Shown here piece by piece: positions 51,884 through 62,203 of a stretch of DNA of 62,391 bases (position 1 is its first letter; each line of letters starts with the position of its first letter). The notes under the pieces are model-generated. The model was not told where the DNA came from. It searched no databases and was given only the letters and a program-made list of their open reading frames with translations. The DNA comes from a virus. The translations under genes were made by a program, and so were the position numbers. Location of the stretch: positions 1 through 62,391 of the IMG/VR virus record IMGVR_UViG_3300046004_001609; one strand, written 5' to 3'.

Positions 51884-52861
51884 ATGGCAACAAACAGAGA
51901 CTTGCTTGCAGAAGCAATCGCAGATGCTAAGACTGTTAAAGCAACAGCAATCGCAAATGCAAAAGCTGCTTTGGAAGAAGCATTCACTCCACATTTGACT
52001 CAAATGCTATCAGCTAAACTCCAGGAAATGGATTTAAATGAGTCAGAAGATGTAGATGCAGCAGACAATGCAGCAAATTCTATTGGTGATGATGAAGTTA
52101 CTTTAGAAGAACTTTTAGCTGAATTAGAATCAGATGATGATTTAGTAAAAGAAGCAAAAGATGAAGAAGAAGAAACTGAAGAAGAAGATGAAGAATCTGA
52201 AGAAATGTCTATTGAAGACATGGATGAAGATGATTTAAAATCATTCATTGAAGACGTTATTAAAGACATGGTTAAAGCAGGGGAACTTGAGGCTGGTCAT
52301 GAAGGAATGGAAAACGAAGAAGGCGCTGAAAAACCAGAAGCTGAAGATGAAGAATCTGAAGAAGAAGGTGAAGAAGAAGAAATCGACGTTGACGCATTAC
52401 TAGAAGAAGAAGGAATAGAAAAAGAAGTTACTTTAGACGAACTTTTAGCTGAGCTAGAAGGAGGTTTAGATAAAGAAACAGAAGTTGAAAACGAAGAAAT
52501 GAAAGCAGAATTAGAAGAAGCTATGGCTACAATCGCAATTCTTAAGAAAGATCTTAACGAAATCAATTTACTAAACGCTAAATTACTTTACACTAACAAA
52601 ATCTTCCGTAACAAATCTTTAACTGAATCACAAAAAGTTAAAGTGTTAACTGCTTTTGACAAAGCAACATCTAAAAAAGAAGTTGAATTAGTTTATGAAA
52701 CTTTGAGCGAAGGATTAAAAGTATCTACTATTAGTACTAAATCACCAATCAAAGAATCATTAGGTTCAGCATCAAAAGCTTTAGGTAGTGCAGTAGCAAA
52801 ACCAATTATTGAAAACGATGCTTTCGCACGTATGCGTGAGTTAGCAGGATTAAAAAAGTAA
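51884..52861 (+). CDS. gp22: Acidic prohead scaffold protein (T4 gp22-like), 325 aa
   Basis: It begins MATNRDLLAEAIADAKTVKA. A very acidic, Glu/Asp-rich middle follows (residues about 45-205, with LEELLAELE and repeated EEEE runs), and then a helical C-terminal third with NEINLLNAKLLYTNKIFRNK and a final AFARMRELAGLKK. T4 gp22 has the same location, composition and fate: it forms the prohead core and is degraded by the protease. Several LLAE-like sites occur along it. A 35-base gap separates it from the capsid gene. Confidence 0.85.
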   Translation: MATNRDLLAEAIADAKTVKATAIANAKAALEEAFTPHLTQMLSAKLQEMDLNESEDVDAADNAANSIGDDEVTLEELLAELESDDDLVKEAKDEEEETEEEDEESEEMSIEDMDEDDLKSFIEDVIKDMVKAGELEAGHEGMENEEGAEKPEAEDEESEEEGEEEEIDVDALLEEEGIEKEVTLDELLAELEGGLDKETEVENEEMKAELEEAMATIAILKKDLNEINLLNAKLLYTNKIFRNKSLTESQKVKVLTAFDKATSKKEVELVYETLSEGLKVSTISTKSPIKESLGSASKALGSAVAKPIIENDAFARMRELAGLKK

Positions 52862-52896
52862 AAACAATTAAAAACTAAAAAACAAAAAACAAAAAC

Positions 52897-54567
52897 ATGA
52901 GTTCAATTCAATCATTATTAGAATCAGCTAATCCCTGGAAATCATTACAAAGTGATGCTTCCAAATTAGCTACCAAGTGGTCTAAAACAGGCTTACTTGA
53001 AGGCTGTGGTTCAGAAGTCGACAAAAATAACATGGCGATTATCTTAGAAAACCAAGCAAAACAATTAGTAGTAGAAACAAGTCAAACCGGCGCAGGTTCA
53101 TCAGCAGGTAGCTTTACAGTAGGTCAGTCAGAAAACTGGGCTGGTATTGCTTTACCAATGGTACGTAAAGTATTTGGTTCAATCGCAGCTAAAGAATTCG
53201 TTTCAGTTCAACCAATGAATTTACCATCAGGTCTAGTGTTCTTCTTAGATTTCCAATACGGAACAACTAAAGATCCATTTACTTCTGGTAACTCTTTATA
53301 TGGTGCTAAAAACGCAACTGGTCAATTTCCATTCCAATCAACTGGTACAACAGGTGGTTTATATGGTGCAGGTCGTTTCGCATATTCTACTAACCAATTC
53401 TCAGCTTCAGTTGCTAGTGTAAACACAACTGGTTCTTGGGCAATGGTAGGATTTGATTCAGATTTATCAGCTTCTGCTGCTAGAAATGAAATCAAAGCTT
53501 TAACAGTATCTACTGCAAGTTTAACAGCATTTGACCCAGATGCAGTTCGTGCATTTATCATCACTTCAGGTTCTGTAGCTGTAGCTGATAACTTACAAGC
53601 ATTCACTACTTATAACTACACTGCTGGAACAATTACATTCTATGTAACTGCTTCTACTGCTGAAGTTGCTGCTTCTGCTTCTATGGTAGTTGAGTATAAC
53701 AAAATTACTGCTGATAATAATCGTGGTGACTTTGAAGATACTGCTGCTACATCTTTCTCTGTACCAAATGCTAACAGTGCATCTACAATCGTTATCCCTG
53801 AGATCAACATTAAAATGCAATCACAAGCAATTGTTGCTAAGACTAAAAAGTTAAAAGCTGTATGGACTCCTGAGTTCGCACAAGATTTAAATGCTTACCA
53901 AAACATCGATGCTGAAGCTGAATTAACTAACGTAATGAGTGAATACATTTCAATGGAAATTGATTTGGAGATCTTAGATATGTTAATTGAAGATGCAGCT
54001 GCTGCAACTGAATATTGGACAGTATTAAACAATGGTGTTTATAACCCAACTAATGCTAATGGATTTGATTTTCCAAGTTCAACTAGCCAAACAGGATTCT
54101 ATAACACTCAAGGTGCTTGGTTCCAAACTTTAGGTACTAAAATGCAAAAAGTAAGTAACAAAATTCACCAATTAACAATGCGTGGTGGTGCTAATTTCTT
54201 AGTATGTTCTCCAACAGTTGCTACTGTTTTAGAATCTATCCCAGGATTTGCTGCTAGCACAAATGGTGATGTTGCTAACATGGAATATGCAATGGGTGTA
54301 CAAAAAGTTGGTGCTATCAACAACCGTTACACAGTATACAAAAACCCATATATGACTGAAAACGTTATTTTAATGGGCTTCCGTGGTAAACAATTCTTGG
54401 AAACAGGTGCTGTTTTTGCTCCATACATTCCATTAATCATGACTCCATTAGTTTATGATCCGTCAACATTCACTCCACGTAAAGGTTTAATGACTCGTTA
54501 CGCTAAGAAGATGTTACGTCCTGAGTTTTATGGTAAAATTTATGTTAGTGGTTTAAATAGCCTATAA
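52897..54567 (+). CDS. gp23: Major capsid protein (T4 gp23-like), 556 aa
   Basis: The HK97-fold capsid landmarks are in order: ALPMVRKVFGSIAAKEFVSV, QPMNLPSGLVFFLDFQYGTT, then QSQAIVAKTKKLKAVWTPEF, AQDLNAYQNIDAEAELTNVM, SEYISMEIDLEILDMLIEDA, and the C-terminal SGLNSL. It is slightly longer than T4 gp23 (521 aa). The N-terminal region contains KTGLLEGCG (about 31-39), a candidate propeptide cleavage site for the protease. Codon use appears somewhat higher in GC than in neighbours, as for highly expressed genes. A strong terminator follows. Confidence 0.93.
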   Translation: MSSIQSLLESANPWKSLQSDASKLATKWSKTGLLEGCGSEVDKNNMAIILENQAKQLVVETSQTGAGSSAGSFTVGQSENWAGIALPMVRKVFGSIAAKEFVSVQPMNLPSGLVFFLDFQYGTTKDPFTSGNSLYGAKNATGQFPFQSTGTTGGLYGAGRFAYSTNQFSASVASVNTTGSWAMVGFDSDLSASAARNEIKALTVSTASLTAFDPDAVRAFIITSGSVAVADNLQAFTTYNYTAGTITFYVTASTAEVAASASMVVEYNKITADNNRGDFEDTAATSFSVPNANSASTIVIPEINIKMQSQAIVAKTKKLKAVWTPEFAQDLNAYQNIDAEAELTNVMSEYISMEIDLEILDMLIEDAAAATEYWTVLNNGVYNPTNANGFDFPSSTSQTGFYNTQGAWFQTLGTKMQKVSNKIHQLTMRGGANFLVCSPTVATVLESIPGFAASTNGDVANMEYAMGVQKVGAINNRYTVYKNPYMTENVILMGFRGKQFLETGAVFAPYIPLIMTPLVYDPSTFTPRKGLMTRYAKKMLRPEFYGKIYVSGLNSL

Positions 54568-54592
54568 TTATAAATTAACATAATTTCTAAAG

Positions 54593-54626
54593 ATAGCCGA
54601 GCCTGTAAGCTCGGCTATTTTTTTTC
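54593..54626 (+). terminator. Strong intrinsic terminator
   Basis: Perfect 10-bp stem ATAGCCGAGC/GCTCGGCTAT, 6-base loop, then TTTTTTTT. It closes the head operon. Confidence 0.95.
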
Positions 54627-54637
54627 ATTGGTTGTTT

Positions 54638-54654
54638 AATATTTATCAATAAAA
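54638..54654 (+). promoter_or_regulatory. Late-type promoter motif
   Basis: AATATTTATCAATAAAA has one inserted or changed base relative to the consensus. It is 3 bases before the PhoH start. Confidence 0.5.
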
Positions 54655-54657
54655 GCT

Positions 54658-55341
54658 ATGTTTCAAAATTCAAACGAAGAAGTTTTTCAAAACAAAAAGA
54701 AACCTAAAGGTCCTATTAAATTCAAAATTGAACTTAATTCTGAGCAAAAAGAAGCAAAACAAGTAATATTGGATTGCCCAGTAGTATTACTAAAAGGGAT
54801 GGCTGGTAGTGGTAAAACATTAGTCGCATGCCAGGCAGCATTAGATTTAGTTTTTAAAAAGGAAATGGATAAAATTATTATCACAAGACCTACTGTATCT
54901 AAAGAAGAAATTGGATTTCTACCAGGCGATTTAAAAGAAAAAATGGATCCATGGTTAGCCCCAATTTATGCCAATTTATATCTATTGTATGATAAAGAAA
55001 AAATCGATAAAATGGTTTTAGAAAATCAAATCGAAATAGTACCATTTGCATTTATGAGGGGTAGAACGTTTCCTAATGCGTTTGTAATCGTTGATGAATG
55101 CCAAAATATAACACACTCACAAACTGAAATGATGTTAGGTCGTTTAGGTAAAGGAGGCAAAATTGTATTTTGTGGTGATTTGGCTCAAGTCGATTTAAAA
55201 AGCAAAAAAGATTCTGGTATTGGATTTTTCCCACGACTAGAAGAACGAATTAAAGGTGTAAAAATTATATCTTTAAAGAAAAATCATAGACATGAAATAG
55301 TAGAGGAAATATTAAAAACATACGAAGAATTTAGAGACTAA
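54658..55341 (+). CDS. phoH: PhoH-like P-loop ATPase, 227 aa
   Basis: Walker A GMAGSGKT is at 47-54 and Walker B VIVDEC at 143-148. The family phrases ITRPTVSKEEIGFLPGDLKE, MRGRTFPNAFVIVDECQN and GRLGKGGKIVFCGDLAQVDL are present. The gene is very common in marine phages, usually near structural genes. It is proposed to be an RNA helicase or ATPase; its phage role is not settled. Its location between head and fibre genes under a late-type motif suggests late expression. Confidence 0.92.
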   Translation: MFQNSNEEVFQNKKKPKGPIKFKIELNSEQKEAKQVILDCPVVLLKGMAGSGKTLVACQAALDLVFKKEMDKIIITRPTVSKEEIGFLPGDLKEKMDPWLAPIYANLYLLYDKEKIDKMVLENQIEIVPFAFMRGRTFPNAFVIVDECQNITHSQTEMMLGRLGKGGKIVFCGDLAQVDLKSKKDSGIGFFPRLEERIKGVKIISLKKNHRHEIVEEILKTYEEFRD

Positions 55342-55364
55342 TAAAACAATAAATAAAACAATAA

Positions 55365-55589
55365 ATGAAAACACTAATTTACTTTAACAGACCAGATTGT
55401 CCTGAAAATATGGGCATAAGTCAATTAACAGATGATTTACAACAATTTTTAGCAGAGAGATCATCAATTATTATTAATCCTATTATTGATGAGAATATTC
55501 TTACTTTTGATAAACCAGAAACTGAAGGAGAATTATTTAACAGAGGATACGCTATTTTAACTGAAACTCCTGACGATTTTCAAAACTAG
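55365..55589 (+). CDS. Small conserved protein, copy 1 of duplicated pair, 74 aa
   Basis: The sequence starts MKTLIYFNRPDCPENMGISQ and ends ETPDDFQN. A second copy with the same start and end is at 61967. The two flank the fibre cassette in direct orientation. The copy here has a 5-residue longer loop near the end (ETEGELFNRG). Function unknown; the first half reads like a single beta-alpha unit, with CP in a loop. This may be a fibre accessory protein or a remnant of module exchange. Confidence 0.7.
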   Translation: MKTLIYFNRPDCPENMGISQLTDDLQQFLAERSSIIINPIIDENILTFDKPETEGELFNRGYAILTETPDDFQN

Positions 55590-55613
55590 TATTAGTAACT
55601 AGAATTAATCTGT

Positions 55614-55629
55614 AATATTTATAATAAAA
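55614..55629 (+). promoter_or_regulatory. Late-type promoter motif
   Basis: AATATTTATAATAAAA is an exact consensus copy, 8 bases before the 55638 start. Confidence 0.65.
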
Positions 55630-55637
55630 ATACTTAC

Positions 55638-56018
55638 ATGGCAGCAGGAAGATATTCATTTACTATAGAACAAGGATCAACCCTAAATTTAGAATTACAA
55701 TATAAAGATAGCAATGGAAACCCCATTGACCTTACAAATTATAGTGGGCAAATGCAAATTCGCCCTACTATAGCTTCATCTACTGTTTATATAACTTTAA
55801 GTAGTTCATTAGCAGCAGATGGAACTGGATTAAATTTTAGTGGTTCTAACGGATCAACTCCTCCAATTTCGGGTTCAATAGGAATATATATCTCAGCTGC
55901 TTCTTCTTCTTTATTAAATTTTGATACTGGAGTATATGATTTAGAATTATATTCAGGAAGCTTTGTATCAAGAATTTTAGAAGGTCAAGTAAAATTATCA
56001 CTTAACGTTACTAGATAA
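55638..56018 (+). CDS. Beta-sandwich virion protein, 126 aa
   Basis: The sequence MAAGRYSFTIEQGSTLNLEL, QYKDSNGNPIDLTNYSGQMQ, then SASSSLLNFDTGVYDLELYS and FVSRILEGQVKLSLNVTR forms a single beta domain. It resembles small BppU-N-type or fibre-base proteins that precede receptor-binding modules. It overlaps the fibre gene as TAATG. It is probably an adapter between baseplate and fibre. Confidence 0.65.
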   Translation: MAAGRYSFTIEQGSTLNLELQYKDSNGNPIDLTNYSGQMQIRPTIASSTVYITLSSSLAADGTGLNFSGSNGSTPPISGSIGIYISAASSSLLNFDTGVYDLELYSGSFVSRILEGQVKLSLNVTR

Positions 56019-59000
56019 TGTCAAATAATAATTGTATAGGACCTACAAACATTATTCCTAACAACAACCAAGTTGTATTGTTAGACAATAATAAAAGTAT
56101 AACAGTAATAGATAATAATTGTTGTACTAATGTTGATGTTACTCAACCAATAACTTCTGTAGTACAAGTACTAACAGGTCCTTTAGGACCACAAGGTCCT
56201 TCTGGCTCAATTGGTCCTTCTGGTTCACAAGGTCCTTCTGGTTCACAAGGTCCTTCTGGTTCACAAGGTCCTTCTGGCTCAATTGGTCCTTCTGGTTCAC
56301 AAGGTCCTATAGGTCCATCTGGTTCTTCTGCTCCATTTACTTATATAGGAAATAACATTTGGAATACTACAAGCAGTATTCAAGTTACAGGTTCATTTGT
56401 TATAAGTGGTTCAAACACATTTAGAAATATAGGCCCTGCCCAATTTACAGGTTCTACAGATATAACAGGAAGTTTAAGTATTAATGGAGTAGATTATGAA
56501 TTTACTTCTGCCTCATTTAACACTAGGATTTTAAATAATTCATCAAGCATATCTTCACTTTCAGGAAGTTTCTTAAATTTTAGTTCATCATATACTACAG
56601 GATCATTTACTGGTTCATTTACTGGTTCTTTACTAGGAACTGCATCATATGCTGAAAATGCTTTAACTGCTAGTTATGTAGAGAATGCTCAAACTGCTTC
56701 ATACGTTAATTTAGCTCAAACTGCTTCGTATATTTTAAATGCCGTAAGTAGTTCATACTCTCAAACATCATCATTTGCTCAAACCGCATCTTATGTTTTA
56801 AATGCAATAAGTAGCTCGTTTGCATCAACTGCTTCATATGTACAAAATGCTCAAACTGCTTCATACGCAACACAAGCTTTAAGTAGCTCATTTACATCTA
56901 CTGCTAGTTATGTACAAAATGCACAAACTGCTTCTTATGTTTTAAATGCTATAAGTAGTTCATATGCTTTAACTGCATCATACGTAGCTAATGCTTCATC
57001 ATTTCCATATACTGGAAGTGCAATTATAACTGGAAGTTTGATAGTTACTGGTTCAATAGAATCTACAACTGGACTAACAGGATCTCTACTTGGTACTGCT
57101 TCTTATACAAACCAGGCTTTAAGTTCATCATTTGCTTTAACTGCATCATATGCAGCAAATGTTCCCGCAACTGCATCTTATGCTTTACAAGCCTTAAGTA
57201 GCTCATACGCTTTAACAGCTTCATATTTAGACAATTATACACCACCATTCCCTTTTACTGGAAGTGCAACCATAACTGGTAGTTTAGAGGTAACTGGATC
57301 AATTACATCAACTTTAGGATTTACAGGTAGTTTATTTGGAACAGCATCTTATGCTAATCAAACATTAACATCTTCATACTTAAATACATTAAACCAAGAC
57401 GTTACAATCAACGGTAATGTAAACATTAATGGTACAGCTTCTATAGCTTATTTAAATGTGACTTACGAATCTGCTTCTGTAATTTACTCTTCTGGCTCAA
57501 ATCAATTTGGAGACGCAACTAACGACACTCAAACCTTAGTAGGAACAGTAAAAATAAGTGGAAGTCTACAATTAACAGGGAGTGCAAATATACCGTCAAT
57601 AACTGGATCACTATTTGGAACAGCATCATATGCTAATCAAGCTTTAACAGCATCATATGCTTTAAACGGAGGAGTAACACAATTACTAGCAGGACCAAAT
57701 ATAACACTATCACCAACTAATGGTTTAGGACAAGTCACAGTTAGTGCTACATTAAGTGGAAGTACAATTTTTAATACAGCAACAGGATCATATGGTAGTT
57801 TTTATGATACAACAATCCAAACTAATCCTATAGCTAATGTACCTCGTTCAATGTCTTTCAATTCAACAGACATAACAAACGGTGTATCAATATCTGGGTC
57901 AACAAATCCTTTTAACACATATATTAAAACGACTAATGCTGGAGTATACGATATTCAATTTTCAGCACAAGTAGATAAAACAGATAGTGGAGCAGATGAA
58001 ATAGTAATATGGTTACGTAAAAACGAAATTGATTTAACTGACACAGCAACTACCTTAACATTAAGTGGCAACAATGATAAACAAGTAGCAGCTTGGAACT
58101 GGTTTGTAACCTCAGCAGCTAACGACTACTATCAAATTATATGGGTATCAGCCGATACTAATCTAAGATTATTAGCAGAAACAATCTCAGCAACACACCC
58201 AGGTATCCCTTCTGTAATAGTAACTGTAAATAGAGTAGATCAATTTTTATCAAATACAGGATCATTTTCAGGTTCATTTACTGGACAATTCACAGGTTCA
58301 TTATTAGGAACAGCAAGCTATGCAACTCAAGCTTTAACAGCATCATACGCTTCAACATACGCTCCTGTATTCCCTTTTACTGGAAGCGCAGTTATAAGTG
58401 GTAGTTTAACTGTAACTGGCTCAACAACATTTATAGGTAGAATTTCTCAAACCGGATTAGGTTCTTCAATTTTCATTGGGCAAAGCGCTGGTTCAACAGA
58501 TGACTTAACTACTAATGTAAACTTAGCTATAGGTAACAATGCTTTGTTTTCTAATAAAGATGGAACTCAGAATGTAGCTATAGGTCAATCTGCATTATAT
58601 AACAATACAGGCTCAAATAATGTTGCTGTAGGAGCATATACCTTACAATTAAAAACAACTGGTGGTGAAAACATGGCAATTGGAACTTTCGCCTTAAATC
58701 AACTATCCACTGGTTCTGGAAACGTAGCTGTAGGAGCTTCAGCATTATTTAATGCACAAGGTAGTTACAATGTAGGTATAGGTGGTAATGCTCTTTATGA
58801 TGTAACGGGTGGTTTAAATGCAGGCCGCGGTAATACAGGTATAGGCCAAAATACAGGAAGAGGTATTACAACTGGAGAATATAACACAATTATAGGTGCT
58901 AGTGTTACTGGCTTATCTTCATCCTTATCAAACAATATTATAATCGCAGATGGTGTAGGTAACATAGCATTCAGAGTAAATCCTACAACTGGATTAACTG

Positions 59001-60073
59001 GATTAACTAGAATTATACCTCGTACTACAACTAGCCAAACAGCAACCACAGAAATATCTGCTTTTATATTTAATGGAGTAACAACAACTTGGCAAACTGG
59101 GAATATTACTACTCAAAGAAGTTTTTATTTACCGTCTCAAACATATGCTTTTAATGGCGCTAGTACTATGACTAGTAGTTATGGTCTATTCGTAGAAGCA
59201 GCAACCGCAGGAACGAATGCAACTATAACTAATAACTGGGGCATTGGTACAAATAGTGCTTATGTATCGGGAAGATTAGTAGTAGGTGTCCAACTGGCAA
59301 CAAGCCCTTACGGAAATAGTATTGTAGTTGTACCAAACACTGTAGAAGGCTTTATTGTTAATAGAAGAAATAGCGTAACTTCTTGTTTATCACTAGGTTG
59401 TGATGTTAGCTCTAACGCAACTTTAAATGTTACTAATGCAGACTATATATTTAATATTTCTACCGTTGAAAAACTACGTCTTTCATCTACTAATATTTTG
59501 ACATTTGCCGATACTGTTAACATTGCATTTAATACAACAACAGGCACAAAATTAGGCACAGCAACAACTCAAAAACTATCTTTTTGGAATGCTACACCAA
59601 TAGTTCAACCTACCGCCTCCACAGCAATTGATACTTTACTTACTAATACAGGTTTAAGAGCAACAGGAGGAGGAGCCAATTTTGATACTCCACTAACAGC
59701 TTCAATCATATCAGCATCTGCATTTACCGGATCATTATTCGGAACAGCAAGTTATGCATTAACTGCAAGTTACGCATTAACAGCTTTAACAGCAAGTTAT
59801 GCATTAACAGCATCTTATGTCAATGGTAATATAACAAAAGCAAATGCTCTCTCACCAGGAATGTTTGGAGGAACTCCTTTAACTACATCTATAACATTTA
59901 CAGCAGATTTCCCTAACCCAAGCTACTCAGTAACAATTACTGGAGAAGATGCTCGTATATTTACAATACAAAACAAATCAGCAACCGGATTTCAAATTAA
60001 CACAAACAGTAACATTGCTTTAACTGGTAACACTTACTGGCATGCAATAAGTTACGGTGAATTTAACAGTTAA
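56018..60073 (+). CDS. Long tail fibre with collagen-like and ASYA repeats, 1351 aa
   Basis: Residues 1-55 are a non-repetitive head. Residues about 55-105 hold roughly 14 Gly-Pro-Ser/Gln triplets, a collagen-like stem. Residues about 195-425 and parts further on repeat a unit near [20 protein letters not shown] with [10 protein letters not shown] joints. Residues 600-760 hold a beta-rich region ([20 protein letters not shown]). Residues 800-900 repeat NVAIGxSALYN, a beta-helix-like unit. The C-terminal end is a non-repetitive tip ([20 protein letters not shown]). It is trimeric by family type and sets host range. Repeat number is likely variable. Confidence 0.85.
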   Translation: MSNNNCIGPTNIIPNNNQVVLLDNNKSITVIDNNCCTNVDVTQPITSVVQVLTGPLGPQGPSGSIGPSGSQGPSGSQGPSGSQGPSGSIGPSGSQGPIGPSGSSAPFTYIGNNIWNTTSSIQVTGSFVISGSNTFRNIGPAQFTGSTDITGSLSINGVDYEFTSASFNTRILNNSSSISSLSGSFLNFSSSYTTGSFTGSFTGSLLGTASYAENALTASYVENAQTASYVNLAQTASYILNAVSSSYSQTSSFAQTASYVLNAISSSFASTASYVQNAQTASYATQALSSSFTSTASYVQNAQTASYVLNAISSSYALTASYVANASSFPYTGSAIITGSLIVTGSIESTTGLTGSLLGTASYTNQALSSSFALTASYAANVPATASYALQALSSSYALTASYLDNYTPPFPFTGSATITGSLEVTGSITSTLGFTGSLFGTASYANQTLTSSYLNTLNQDVTINGNVNINGTASIAYLNVTYESASVIYSSGSNQFGDATNDTQTLVGTVKISGSLQLTGSANIPSITGSLFGTASYANQALTASYALNGGVTQLLAGPNITLSPTNGLGQVTVSATLSGSTIFNTATGSYGSFYDTTIQTNPIANVPRSMSFNSTDITNGVSISGSTNPFNTYIKTTNAGVYDIQFSAQVDKTDSGADEIVIWLRKNEIDLTDTATTLTLSGNNDKQVAAWNWFVTSAANDYYQIIWVSADTNLRLLAETISATHPGIPSVIVTVNRVDQFLSNTGSFSGSFTGQFTGSLLGTASYATQALTASYASTYAPVFPFTGSAVISGSLTVTGSTTFIGRISQTGLGSSIFIGQSAGSTDDLTTNVNLAIGNNALFSNKDGTQNVAIGQSALYNNTGSNNVAVGAYTLQLKTTGGENMAIGTFALNQLSTGSGNVAVGASALFNAQGSYNVGIGGNALYDVTGGLNAGRGNTGIGQNTGRGITTGEYNTIIGASVTGLSSSLSNNIIIADGVGNIAFRVNPTTGLTGLTRIIPRTTTSQTATTEISAFIFNGVTTTWQTGNITTQRSFYLPSQTYAFNGASTMTSSYGLFVEAATAGTNATITNNWGIGTNSAYVSGRLVVGVQLATSPYGNSIVVVPNTVEGFIVNRRNSVTSCLSLGCDVSSNATLNVTNADYIFNISTVEKLRLSSTNILTFADTVNIAFNTTTGTKLGTATTQKLSFWNATPIVQPTASTAIDTLLTNTGLRATGGGANFDTPLTASIISASAFTGSLFGTASYALTASYALTALTASYALTASYVNGNITKANALSPGMFGGTPLTTSITFTADFPNPSYSVTITGEDARIFTIQNKSATGFQINTNSNIALTGNTYWHAISYGEFNS
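56176..56330 (+). repeat. Collagen-like triplet repeat DNA
   Basis: Near-perfect tandem 18-base units (GGTCCTTCTGGTTCACAA variants) encode the Gly-Pro-Ser-Gly-Ser-Gln pattern of the fibre stem. The unit is a multiple of three, so length can vary without a frame shift. Confidence 0.9.
56632..57230 (+). repeat. ASYA-type fibre repeat DNA
   Basis: Repeats of about 30 bases encode ACTGCTTCATAT-type ASY motifs in variable registers. The units are diverged at the DNA level, which argues for protein-level selection and old duplication, not a recent slippage array. Confidence 0.8.
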
Positions 60074-60074
60074 T

Positions 60075-60088
60075 AATATTTATTAATA
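60075..60088 (+). promoter_or_regulatory. Late-type promoter motif
   Basis: AATATTTATTAATA has one mismatch to the consensus and lies 1 base before the 60090 start. Confidence 0.45.
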
Positions 60089-60089
60089 T

Positions 60090-60683
60090 ATGAGCATATT
60101 CTATACAGATAGTGGTAGTTTTGGAGACATTCAAGTAACAGGCTCGCTAGGAGTTACAGGCGGAATAAAAGTAACCGGTACTACAATAGCAGGATTTAAC
60201 CCAACTCCGTTGGCAGGAACAATTAAAGATGGGGTTACCTCAGTATTAGGATATTTAAAAGATTGGAATAGTGAATACTACTCAGGAGAAGTTTTATATT
60301 CTGAAATAGCAGGAGAATCAATATCTTTTGGTCAATTATGTTATAGAGATAGCTTTGGTAAATGGTTAATGGCTATAGGTAATGTAATAGGAGATTCTGC
60401 AAAAAACATGCTAGGTATTTGTTTATTAGATGCACCAGGTGATGAAGAACCGACGTCAATATTAACTAGAGGATATGTAGAAACAACATATATAGACAGT
60501 GGAAGTATGGGTACCCCTTTATATATGGAAGCGTTGACTACGGGAAGTATAACATTTACCGCTCCAACTGCGGCAGGTAATGTAGTAAGATTAGTTGGTC
60601 ATGTATTTTGGGATCCAGCGTCACAAACCAATGGTAAATATATTATATCATTTAATCCAGATAACACTTGGATAGAATTATAA
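60090..60683 (+). CDS. Fibre-associated virion protein, 197 aa
   Basis: It starts MSIFYTDSGSFGDIQVTGSL, a short beta-strand repeat that resembles the fibre's VTGSL units. A globular part follows (EYYSGEVLYSEIAGESISFG, QLCYRDSFGKWLMAIGNVIG, DEEPTSILTRGYVETTYIDS). It is likely a fibre tip or a short fibre partner. It lies directly after the long fibre. Confidence 0.65.
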   Translation: MSIFYTDSGSFGDIQVTGSLGVTGGIKVTGTTIAGFNPTPLAGTIKDGVTSVLGYLKDWNSEYYSGEVLYSEIAGESISFGQLCYRDSFGKWLMAIGNVIGDSAKNMLGICLLDAPGDEEPTSILTRGYVETTYIDSGSMGTPLYMEALTTGSITFTAPTAAGNVVRLVGHVFWDPASQTNGKYIISFNPDNTWIEL

Positions 60684-60686
60684 GTT

Positions 60687-61586
60687 ATGAAAATAAACGG
60701 AATTGAAACAACATCTATTACTAAAATTAGTGGAATAACAATAGCATCTATAACAAAAATTGCTGGAGTTGCATTACCTGGATTAGCTTCCTTTATTTCA
60801 GCAACAGGCGGAACTGTAACAACAGAAGGAGATTATAAAATACATACATTTACGACAGTAGGAAATACAAACTTTGTGGTTAGTACTGCTGGAACAGCCC
60901 CAAACAATGTAGTTGAATATTTAGTTGTTGCTGGCGGTGGAGGAGCCGGAGTTGGTGGTGGAGGAGCCGGTGGGTTTCTAACTGCAGTCAGTCATTCAAT
61001 CACGGCACAAACTTACCCAATCACAGTGGGCGGAGGGGGAGTTGGGCAATATGAAGCTATAGGAACTCAAGGAGGTAATTCGGTATTTGATAATATTACT
61101 TCAACAGGCGGAGGTTATGGAGGATATTATGGAGGTACATTAGACGGCGGAGCTGGTGGATCGGGAGGAGGTGTAGGCCACACTGTCGATGCAGATGGTG
61201 ATGGAGGAGCAGCAACAGCAGCTCAAGGTAATGACGGTGGATCTGGCACTGCCGGCATATATGGTGGCGGTGGTGGTGGCGGTGCTTCAGCTATAGGTGT
61301 AAGCAGTACAGGATATGAAGGAGGTAATGGCGGAGCAGGAACTTTCTCAATGATAGGTGGTGGAGATGGAGCTTACTATGCCGGAGGCGGAGGCGGAGGA
61401 GGAGGTTTTAGTGCAGGTGGTACTGGAGGAGTTGGCGGTGGTGGTGATGGAACTCAAAATAGTAACCCAGGTAATAATGGTGCTGATAATACTGGTGGCG
61501 GTGGTGGTGGTCGTAATTACCTCGCAGCAGGAGCAGGCGGAAACGGAGGCTCAGGCATTGTAATAATAAAGTATAAATTTCAATAA
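60687..61586 (+). CDS. Glycine-rich receptor-binding adhesin, 299 aa
   Basis: Residues 1-95 form a beta N-terminal domain (MKINGIETTSITKISGITIA, GDYKIHTFTTVGNTNFVVST). Residues about 98-290 are runs of Gly with short loop segments (GGGGAGVGGGGAGGF, GGTLDGGAGGSGGGVG, GIYGGGGGGGASAIGV). This layout of polyglycine stretches with intervening variable loops is that of T-even gp38-type adhesins, where the loops form the receptor-binding surface. The C-terminal strand is SGIVIIKYKFQ. A direct host-range role is likely. GC content is visibly higher here. Confidence 0.75.
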   Translation: MKINGIETTSITKISGITIASITKIAGVALPGLASFISATGGTVTTEGDYKIHTFTTVGNTNFVVSTAGTAPNNVVEYLVVAGGGGAGVGGGGAGGFLTAVSHSITAQTYPITVGGGGVGQYEAIGTQGGNSVFDNITSTGGGYGGYYGGTLDGGAGGSGGGVGHTVDADGDGGAATAAQGNDGGSGTAGIYGGGGGGGASAIGVSSTGYEGGNGGAGTFSMIGGGDGAYYAGGGGGGGGFSAGGTGGVGGGGDGTQNSNPGNNGADNTGGGGGGRNYLAAGAGGNGGSGIVIIKYKFQ

Positions 61587-61963
61587 TGGCAAATTTTGTA
61601 TTAATTAAAGAAAACATTGTAATAGCAGTTATGTTAATCGATCATCAAACTATTACTGTAAGTGGTTCTCAGGTTGAACAACTTGGTATTGATTATATAG
61701 AATCGCTAAATGTAAAAACTATATATCCATACGATACTATAAAACAGGCATTTTATAGATCTAATTCAACAAACACTTACGCCGGAGTAGGAGATGTTTG
61801 GAATGAAGTTAATAATACTTTTACTTCTTTAATACCCTTTAATGAATGGATTTTAAATAATAATTTTAGCTGCGAAACTCCTAAGCCAACACCAGATAAT
61901 AACAAAGCATACGTATGGGTAAATGGTGAATGGACAGAATTTACTTTTAATAGCAATAAATAA
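61586..61963 (+). CDS. Fibre-cassette protein, 125 aa
   Basis: It overlaps the adhesin stop as TAATG. The sequence MANFVLIKENIVIAVMLIDH followed by AFYRSNSTNTYAGVGDVWNE and EWILNNNFSCETPKP ends in a W/Y-rich NKAYVWVNGEWTEF. This resembles small fibre-assembly or fibre-bound proteins at the end of phage receptor cassettes. I cannot name the exact family. Confidence 0.6.
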   Translation: MANFVLIKENIVIAVMLIDHQTITVSGSQVEQLGIDYIESLNVKTIYPYDTIKQAFYRSNSTNTYAGVGDVWNEVNNTFTSLIPFNEWILNNNFSCETPKPTPDNNKAYVWVNGEWTEFTFNSNK

Positions 61964-61966
61964 AAC

Positions 61967-62176
61967 ATGAAAACACTAATTTACTTTAATAGACCAGATT
62001 GCCCTGAAAATATGGGTATTAGTCAACTAACAGATGATGTTCAAACATTTCTAGATGAAAGGTCTGATGTAATTATTAATCCTTCTATCGACGGAAATAT
62101 TCTTAATTTTAAAAAAACAGATGGAGACCCAGGATATGCTATATTAGCAGAAACACCTGAAGATTTTCAAAACTAA
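61967..62176 (+). CDS. Small conserved protein, copy 2 of duplicated pair, 69 aa
   Basis: Nearly the same protein as that at 55365: MKTLIYFNRPDCPENMGISQ, LTDDVQTFLDERSDVIINPS, then GYAILAETPEDFQN. It lacks the 5-residue loop insertion seen in copy 1. The first 75 bases match copy 1 with only a few changes, so the two are direct repeats about 6.6 kb apart, with the fibre cassette between them. Confidence 0.75.
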   Translation: MKTLIYFNRPDCPENMGISQLTDDVQTFLDERSDVIINPSIDGNILNFKKTDGDPGYAILAETPEDFQN

Positions 62177-62203
62177 AAAATATTAAATTTATAAACATTA
62201 GTA

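Noticed and set aside
51999-52566. Ser-rich antisense open frames over the scaffold gene
   Set aside because: They mirror Glu/Asp-rich codons of gp22 on the other strand.
56176-57230. CRISPR-like array
   Set aside because: The repeats are in-frame protein repeats without regular unique spacers.
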